64,000 nucleotides of DNA from Chrysopilus asiliformis (lineage: Eukaryota > Arthropoda > Insecta > Diptera > Rhagionidae). Within the stretch, counting starts at the first letter, position 1. Each line of letters starts with the position of its first letter. Location of the stretch: the NCBI GenBank assembly GCA_964034945.1, contig OZ035960.1:15719403-15783402 (forward strand), written 5' to 3'. The notes under the pieces were generated by a model. That model did not search any database, had not been told where the DNA came from, and saw only the letters and a list, made by a program, of their open reading frames with translations. Of the stretch, positions 57,569-64,000 are shown in pieces. The position numbers and the translations under genes are program-made.

Positions 57569-58761
57569 CTTTTTGTTGTTATTTTTACATTAAGGAAAAA
57601 CATATTTTTCTCTTAAAAATTTGTAATTTAAAAACTTACCATTTTTGGAGCAGATTGCAATTTTTCTTTAATTTTTGTGTGACGTTTGTTTTAGTTTGAA
57701 ACTAAAATAAGTTTTTTTTCTAATATTTCTAATTAAAAAAAATTTTTCAGAGAGAGTTTAAAATTGTAAACGGAAAGAATTAGTCTCGGAGTGAGTAAAA
57801 TATTGGAGGTCGCTAATAAATGAGCGAAAACTCTCGGGTTGATGATCAAAAAAATGTCGAACATTTTTCAGGGACCCCAAATTCAAATTTGTCCCTTAAT
57901 CTGCCCCTGGTACCCAATTGACCAAGGTTTGGATTTTTGTACCATATCCAAGTTTACCACTCAATTTTCCTTTATAAAGTTTCAGATAATTTGAGGGTAC
58001 ACTTGGAATTTTGTACCATATGGTACGCTATGGTACGGAATCCCATTTATGTTCCAAAAATGGACTGCAATAATGATGAAATTTCCATAAATTTTTCCAT
58101 GTCGCGCAGAAAAATAATAGGATAAGTACCAGTATAATTTCAATGTGACGTCACACATTTGGTACGTACCAATACATTTACCAATTAAATGTCGAAAAGA
58201 GCACATTTCTTGACCAAACAGGAAAAGTACCGTCATTGCTGAGCAGTACGAAAAGTCAGTGTCATTACAGCTTTTATAAGTGAAAGACAAGTTTTGGTGG
58301 CCAAAAATATTTCAATTAAAGCGGTTTTTGATTAAAAAGTAAGATTTTTTTGAGTGAAAAATTAAAAAAATATTTTCTATATTTCGGTATTGTGATTAAT
58401 AATGTGTGTAAACTTTAAAGTGGAATTTTCATTCGAATTTCATTCGAAACGTGAGAACAAAAATTGTGATTTCTTTCGCATTTTCACAGCCTTGAAGGAT
58501 CATTTGCATTACAATTCAATGTAGATATATTTAATGTCCACTAAATGTAAAATTATTGCTTTAATCGCAATACCGAAAAATTAGTGTTTCAATTGTGAAG
58601 TGGAAAATTAAGTGGATATGTAGGTACCAACACATTGTTGGAAAAAAATTGAATAATATTTGGTACCATAAAATTTGTACCATACGTTAATCCCAAACTT
58701 TTTCCAATAACTGAGCTTATTAAATGCCCCTAATCACATTTTATTTTATTTTTTAGCAAAT

Positions 58762-58998
58762 ATGGATGCAAAAGTCGACAAAATTGAAAATTTAGAACAG
58801 CAGCTTGGGCAGTCATCTACGAAGTAAGTACAAACTAATTGTTTTGTTTTCGTATTTGTGTCTTTAACAAATTGTTTTAAACAGTAATTATCAGTTATCT
58901 TTATTACTATATTATTTTAAATATTTCTATTAATAAAAATCATTTTTTATTTCAGACCTGAATCCAAAGCTGAAAATAAAACTTTTTTTTCAATGTAA
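58762..58998 (+). CDS. Two small exons of an unknown short protein inside the 57.9-59.6 kb element
   Basis: A good acceptor (TTTTATTTTTTAG at 58756) precedes CAAAT and ATG 58762. Exon A runs to 58823 (donor AA|GTAAGTAC). Exon B is 58956-58998 (acceptor TTTTTTATTTCAG) and ends in TAA. Joined, they encode 34 residues: MDAKVDKIENLEQQLGQSST, then KPESKAENKTFFSM. The product is charged, with a short coiled-coil-like start. An AATAAA follows 13 nt later (59011-59016). The upstream acceptor means at least one more 5' exon exists, coding or leader, that I could not place. I do not recognise the protein. Alternatives are the end of a host gene captured by the element, or the element's own minor gene. 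Confidence 0.5.
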
Positions 58999-59010
58999 AG
59001 TTTTTTGAAA

Positions 59011-59016
59011 AATAAA
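59011..59016 (+). terminator. Poly(A) signal after the small exon pair
   Basis: AATAAA, 13 nt past the stop codon of exon B. Confidence 0.55.
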
Positions 59017-59149
59017 ATGTTTTTTTTTTTAAAGTTAGTGGTTTTATTTGTGAAGTCGTATTCTATAAATTCTAGAATTTATATAGTTGAATTTGTATCA
59101 AATACAGTAGGTACATATATAGATTGTGAAAATAATATAAGGGAGAATG

Positions 59150-59300
59150 CTAGCAAAACTCACTGTATAAAGTAGTTGGAGAAATGACAGGAAAAGTAGA
59201 AGGAAATATGCTAGGAAATATAGTAGGAATAGTACTAGGAAAAATGCTAGGAAATATAGTAGGAATAGTACTAGGAAAAACGCTAGGGAAAAAATAGGAA
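59150..59300. repeat. Tandem repeat of GTAGGAATAGTACTAGGAAA units
   Basis: The ~36-bp unit GGAAATATAGTAGGAATAGT + ACTAGGAAAAATGCTA occurs about three times in a row inside the TA-flanked element. Confidence 0.75.
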
Positions 59301-59828
59301 AATATGTTGGAATTCTATATGGTACATCGGTACAATCAGTGACGTCACTAATTTATTCCGTACGTCATGATTTTCTATTTGTGGTACGCTCCAATCACAA
59401 TTCCAATTAAAACTCCTATTGGAACATGGTACAAAAATCGACCATTTTCACAGGAAAAAACCTTGGATTTCAGCCAAAATTGCATCATTGGTACCGACAA
59501 TTGTACCATTGGTACATGGTACAAAAAGGACTGGAAATCCAATTGAATTTCCATGAATTTGGTCAATTGGGTAACTACAGATAATAAAATTGGAGAATAA
59601 TTAAAATATTTTCAACATCTTTTTATGGCTTCAAGATTATGCTATTTCTGTTTTTCTATATATGTTAAGATAAGATTAATCTTTTTAGACTAGAAACCTA
59701 AAAAAAAAACTCTATTGTGGAAAAGGTGTCAAAAAAGATCATTTTATAACCGGTTTGAATAAATTTATGTTGTTTTTGAAGGAATTTTTTGGCGACAAAA
59801 TTATTGAGTCAAAGATGAAATTCGGGAA

Positions 59829-59894
59829 TATAAAAAGCCCTCACGTGCCAACGGTTCGTTTCAGTTCCACATATCGATTTCGTTGAATAAGATC
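59829..59894 (+). promoter_or_regulatory. Core promoter of the small secreted peptide gene (TATA, Inr, DPE)
   Basis: TATAAAAA at 59829-59836. TCAGTT with its A at 59863, 34 nt downstream. AGATC at 59890-59894 is a match to the downstream element (RGWYV), exactly at +28 to +32. The predicted leader is 39 nt. Confidence 0.75.
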
Positions 59895-59901
59895 GCCCAC
59901 G

Positions 59902-60129
59902 ATGAAGTTTTCATACATAAATATTTTATTATTAGCATTTTTTTTGATATGTTTCGTTGCCGCTGAGAGTTCGGGGACAAAAACTGAAGTGCATAACGAT
60001 GATAAAGGAGTCTCGCTGGAAGATGGATCCAAACTTTTTCTATGGGGGGAAAATGTGTATCTATTTCAAAAATATGCTAAGCAGAACGATATAGAGAATG
60101 TGTTTGTTGTAAAACCACAAATTGATTAA
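59902..60129 (+). CDS. Small secreted peptide, 75 aa, intronless
   Basis: ATG at 59902, 39 nt past the predicted start site. The first 20 residues (MKFSYINILLLAFFLICFVA) are a textbook signal peptide, with likely cleavage after VAA. The mature part is about 52 residues, without cysteine. It is acidic to neutral in its first half (GTKTEVHNDDKGVSLEDGSK), then has aromatic residues (LFLWGENVYLFQKYAKQND), ending VKPQID and TAA. AATAAA occurs at about 60282. I do not recognise a family. The absence of cysteines argues against defensin- or toxin-like folds. A compact promoter, short leader and no intron suggest a strongly and narrowly expressed secretory-tissue gene (inference). Confidence 0.7.
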   Translation: MKFSYINILLLAFFLICFVAAESSGTKTEVHNDDKGVSLEDGSKLFLWGENVYLFQKYAKQNDIENVFVVKPQID

Positions 60130-61386
60130 AATTATAACTTTTTTTGTTTAATTTTCTTATTTCCATATATAATATTAATCCATGTTAAACTTTTTAATTA
60201 AAAATGGTTAAAAATTGGAATTTTTTATTTAAAGTGATTAAGAAGTTAAGTGATGTTAAGAATATATTAAAAAGTAACCTGAATAAAATGTATTTAGCGT
60301 ATTCAAAAATTTGTTTGATTCTTTTCCTCGAATACGGACTAGCTGTATTGTGTTTTTTGTAATTTGTTTGTGTTAAAATTCAATTTGAATTTCAAAAAGT
60401 AACTACAAAAAATATCCCAAATTTTTTTTATAATGTTATCTGGTGAAATTGTTAAAATGACTAACTGTTTGTGTTAAGACGGCTACTAATAGATGGCAAA
60501 AAATCATATTTTTTAAATTCTGTTGCCCATTTCTAGATGATAAGTAGAGAAGGTGCAAGTCGAGTTTTATAAAGAACCAAATGAAATTCAATCAAATATC
60601 TAAAAGTTATGATCTCAAAGTTAACTCTTCCGAGTGACAAGATTAAAATCTGACAAAGCGTTTTTTAAAAAATTAACATAGCTATTTCAAATAGAAACTG
60701 ATAAGTATCCCATGGTGTCACTATATTTACATGATTAAGATAAAATGAACGACAGACTCATATGTTTCGTCTCTGAGCTAATCGATTTTATGAGTTTTTG
60801 AAGAATTGTGTGGAATTCATTATAAAACAAAACACACCTTTTAACTGTAATAAAACACCAGTTATAAATATTTGTCACGTTATTCTAGTTCAAGTTTTAA
60901 GTTTTGATTGATCATTTATTGCATTTAGAATCACTTCGTTTTCTGATTTAGAGCTTCCGTTAAGCCATCCTCAATTAAAATGATAAATCTTAAGATTAAA
61001 AGAATTTTTAAATGTGAGGTACTAAATATTTATGACGAAAGTTGTAATTTAAAATTCAAAGCACCTACTTAATAAAGAATCATCTAAAATCACGAAAAAT
61101 GTAACAATATTAGAATGTCGAATGTGCTATTTCCATGAATTTCTTTCAGTTTTTGTTGAAAGCCAAAATTTCGAAAGTTTCTTTAGTTTTGCAATTCATT
61201 TAACGAGCGAAAGAACTCTTTGTTTATATATCTATTTCGATACGACGCTAAAAACTATTCTAAAAACTCAAAACATAAAAATTTCACCATATTAAAAAAA
61301 AAAAACTTCGTGATTGAAGGTATACAATCATTATTTTTAGCTACCGAAATGAATTTTGGACCATAGTGCGGCGCTCCGGCTTTGCA
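60130..61386. other. No supported gene
   Basis: AT-rich 3' flank. Nothing recognised. Confidence 0.4.
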
Positions 61387-61630
61387 TGCAGAGAAAAATT
61401 GTAAATCTTACTATTTTATAATAGGAAATCGGGAACACAACTAGAAAAGCTAATTTTAATTACAAAAGTAGTCAAAATCTGCTTAGAAATTTAACTACTT
61501 AGAAGTAAAGTTTACTATTTTGTGGTTAAATTGACTATTTTTGTAACATTTTCGTGAACGTTTTTAGTTTTAGTTCCGATTCCCCATTATAAAATAGTTA
61601 GATTCGCTATTTTTTCACTTCGTGTGAGAA
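61387..61630. mobile_element. Foldback MITE (ACTATTTT words), copy B
   Basis: CAGAGAAAAATTGTAAATCT ... ATTATAAAATAGTTAGATTC ends, with the TAATTACAAAAGTAGTCAAA and TTAAATTGACTATTTTTGTA interior, as in 32385-32650. Confidence 0.65.
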
Positions 61631-62280
61631 AATCGTCAAAAGAATATGCATTTTGATGTATGGGAGAGTTATGTTGAATTGCATTTTAAACCGCATGTCG
61701 CGTGTTAATTTTTTTCAATACACCTTTATCTCGATATACGGCCTAGACACGTTCCAAAAATTATACCGTATATCGAATTTCCGTAACCAAATCATTTTCT
61801 TTTTTCAAATCCATACAATTCACATAGGATTAGGACCGACTTAAATGAAATTTTATGAAATCAATGTTTGATTTTTTTTTCTTTGAAAAATAAAGATTAA
61901 TTCCCAACTTAACAAATGAAAAAAAATTAAATTCTAGTCCTAGCCATTTATGAACGTTTGATCAGACGGTAAGAAAGTCCATTCTTGAGTGAGGAGAGAC
62001 AAAAACAGGGGAGGGGAAAGGGTATTTTGAAAAACAGGTTAGGGGAACGGGTAAGGGGTATTTGGGTTTTGGGCGCTATGTATCAGAAATAAAAGCGAGA
62101 TAAATGTTTATTTTATTTTATTTTTTACTAAAATTTGGACCCATCTTCGCCCGGCTAAAAGCGTGAACAGAAAAAAAAACTTAGGAAAACTAAATTCAGT
62201 TGGTTAAAAATTAGGTAGCCTGCATGCTGTTCGTTAGTTTTTTCTCTTCAAACTAACAAAAAATTCCAGCATTTGCATTC
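61631..62280. other. No supported gene
   Basis: AT-rich. Nothing recognised. Confidence 0.35.
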
Positions 62281-62580
62281 GGTATTACTTTCCCCCTTCC
62301 GCTTACTCCCCCACCATTCGGGCTACTTTTTAATGGGTCTATGTTGGGGCTAGACCCTCCACGAACATCTATGCCAAATTTCAGGCCAATCGGTTCAGTA
62401 GTTTCCCCGCGAAAGAGTAACATAGCGCAAAAACTAAATTTCGAAATCACTTTTCTCTCCCCACCCCTCGCGCTACTTTTCCGTATGCCTATGTTGGAAC
62501 CAGAACTACCACAGACACTCATGCCAAATTTCAAATCAATCGGTTCAGCCGTTTTTGAGTGAAAGAGGAACAAAAAAAAT
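62281..62580 (+). repeat. Two tandem ~150-bp units with ATGCCAAATTTCA ... CAATCGGTTCAG
   Basis: GCTACTTTT, ATGTTGG, ATGCCAAATTTCA, CAATCGGTTCAG and GAAAGAG appear in this order twice, offset by 150 bp (for example GCTACTTTT at 62322 and 62472). This is a non-coding dispersed repeat motif of a kind common in arthropod genomes. Confidence 0.7.
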
Positions 62581-62950
62581 TATTTTGAGTCAAAAAAAAT
62601 TATTTTTTTTTATTTTTTTTTTTTAGTATTTTTTTATTTGACTAGTATGATTAAAAATCTGTGATACGTCACTTTTATATATACTTTTTAGTCTTCGAAT
62701 ATATATTCTCGTCTTTAAGATTATTTACGGATTTTTTGACTCCAGAATCGGATTCAGCGGCGACGCCAAAAACGCGCCGATGAGATTTTTTCCCTGACAA
62801 TTTGATGGAAAAGGTAATCACGGTTTTCTTACAGGACCTTCCTTTATCCATACAAGGACGAAATAGAGAAAATCGTGTATTATCTTCGGAAATGCGTATG
62901 TGTGCAAAATTTCACGTTAATCGGATGAGTGGAAGTGGATCAAAATTATA

Positions 62951-63841
62951 CAGGGTCTTTCATCAGGCGTTTCCTATCTTTAAATTTAAATAAAACAAAG
63001 TATGTGTGAGATATCATCGAAATTTTTTATTGATTTGAAAGGCCTATCGATGTCATTATGTATGGAATATAACATCCTGCAAATGCATCCCAAATGACTG
63101 TAGCGCATAAATCAGGCTGAATTTAACCGATGGTATGGGTTATGTCTTCTTTGAGGGCCACTGTGGTTTGTGGCTAACTCACATTGACCTGCGACTTAAG
63201 AAAACCCCACAAGAAAAAGTCTAACGGGGTCAAATCGCACGATCTCGGTGGCCAGTTCACATCACCTCCACGTGAGATGACCATGCCCCCAAATCACTCG
63301 TTCAGAATGTCGATTGTGGCATGCGCTGTGTGGCATGTAGGGCCGTCCTGTTGGAACCACATGTAGTCAGTATCCATATCATCCAGTTTAGGCCACAAGG
63401 AGTTACTTATCATCGATCGGTAGGGATCGCCGATGACGGTTATGGCAATTCCAGTGTCGTTTTGAAAAAAATACGGACCGATGGTTCCGCTAGACCAAAA
63501 TCGGCGCCAAACAGCGACTTTCTCGGGATGCATTTGGTCCTGGTGTATCTCATGTGGATTGGTATCTCCCCAAATCTGACAATTTTGCTTGTTCACATAT
63601 CCATTCATCCAAAACTGAGCCTCGCCGCTAAAGATGATTTTTTACGCCGAACGTTACTCGAACGGAGCACTGATTTTTGAAAAGAATTTTGATGATTTGC
63701 ACATGTTGTTCAACGCTATAACCTTCCATGGTGATTTGGCGAAACAGACTGAATAAATAACAGCCAATTCCACAGATATGTCTTCAACAATATGACCGCT
63801 ATCAACTGTCAAAGTTCGGAAGTCCCTATTGGAAGACCCTG
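62951..63841 (-). mobile_element. Mariner-superfamily element, 891 bp, decayed transposase
   Basis: Ends CAGGGTCTTTCATCAGG and (inverse) CAGGGTCTTCCAATAGG, with TA on both sides (62949-62950 and 63842-63843). The transposase reads on the minus strand from ATG 63729. Confidence 0.85.
63010..63729 (-). pseudogene. Mariner-superfamily transposase pseudogene
   Basis: The N-terminus MEGYSVEQHVQIIKILFKNQ is followed after about 33 residues by a deletion and a frameshift, then IIFSGEAQFWMNGYVNKQN, IGPYFFQND, WFQQDGPTCHTAHATIDILN, a stop, NWPPRSCDLTPLDFFLWG, and two more stops. The second (QQDG) and third (TPLD) catalytic acids remain. The first is Gly instead of Asp (SGEAQF for SDEAHF). The helix-turn-helix region is deleted at nearly the same point as in the 38-kb copy. 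Inactive. Confidence 0.85.
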
Positions 63842-63843
63842 TA

Positions 63844-64000
63844 TTACTAGATTTGATCCCGATATACAGACAAACATGACTGCAAGCTAAATAAAAGCTT
63901 TTATAAAAATAAATTAGATAAATTTTTTATCATTAGGTACTCATCTAGATTCACGTGAATACGAAAAATGGTCTAAAATTTTTAGTGAACAAAAAAAAGT
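63844..64000. other. No supported feature
   Basis: AT-rich window end. Confidence 0.4.

Larger units (their letters stand above)
57913..59571. mobile_element. TA-flanked 1.66-kb element with GTACC-rich ends and a spliced mini-gene
   Basis: CCCAATTGACCAA at 57913-57925 and its exact inverse at 59559-59571 are flanked by TA on both sides (57911-57912 and 59572-59573). Both subterminal regions are studded with GTACC/GGTAC words (for example 57940, 58013, 58026, 58670, 59430, 59490-59520). No transposase was recognised. The centre carries the two exons at 58762-58998. Confidence 0.6.

Overview
The window is AT-rich animal DNA, almost certainly insect. Genes are split by very short introns (53-64 nt where measurable), promoters have TATA boxes and TCAGT initiators, and non-coding DNA is full of small inverted-repeat elements. 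Two repeat families carry long (GTCY)n arrays, a hallmark of mini-me/DINE-type elements described from flies, so a dipteran is my best guess. The species is not identified.

Genes, left to right. (1) The 5' coding exon of a kinesin-like gene (minus strand, 1228-1397) that continues off the left edge. (2) A complete six-exon gene for a SAM-domain protein of the C19orf47 family (minus, 17808-19418). (3) Three paralogous three-exon genes for secreted glycine-rich proteins with an arginine-rich C-terminal tail (minus, 20157-21372, 25459-26494 and 48721-50830). Each has a matching TATA/initiator promoter and conserved upstream DNA. (4) A two-exon FASTK/RAP-domain, probably mitochondrial, RNA-binding protein (minus, 29866-31664). 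(5) A pair of small exons with clean splice sites and a poly(A) signal inside a TA-flanked inverted-repeat element (plus, 58762-58998). (6) An intronless small secreted peptide gene with a near-canonical TATA/Inr/DPE promoter (plus, 59902-60129).

The rest is mostly a transposon graveyard. At least fourteen inverted-repeat elements have 3-bp TTA/TAA target duplications (PIF/Harbinger type). Three are flanked by TTAA (piggyBac type), and several by TA. One has a 9-bp duplication with an intact empty site elsewhere in the window. Decayed mariner-type transposases lie at 3.1-4.5, 37.9-38.5, 52.2 and 63.0-63.7 kb. Non-LTR retrotransposon 3' ends lie at 1-0.2, 3.5-3.9, 9.7 and 12.8 kb. Nesting is deep: at 3.1-4.5 kb a retrotransposon fragment sits in a GTCY element that sits in a mariner, and 46.3-48.5 kb is a stack of back-to-back elements.

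Most interesting are the glycine-rich secreted family, where exon structure, promoters and tails are conserved while the repeat core diverges, and the 1.66-kb element at 57.9-59.6 kb that carries a spliced mini-gene and many GTACC motifs. No tRNA, rRNA or CRISPR was seen.
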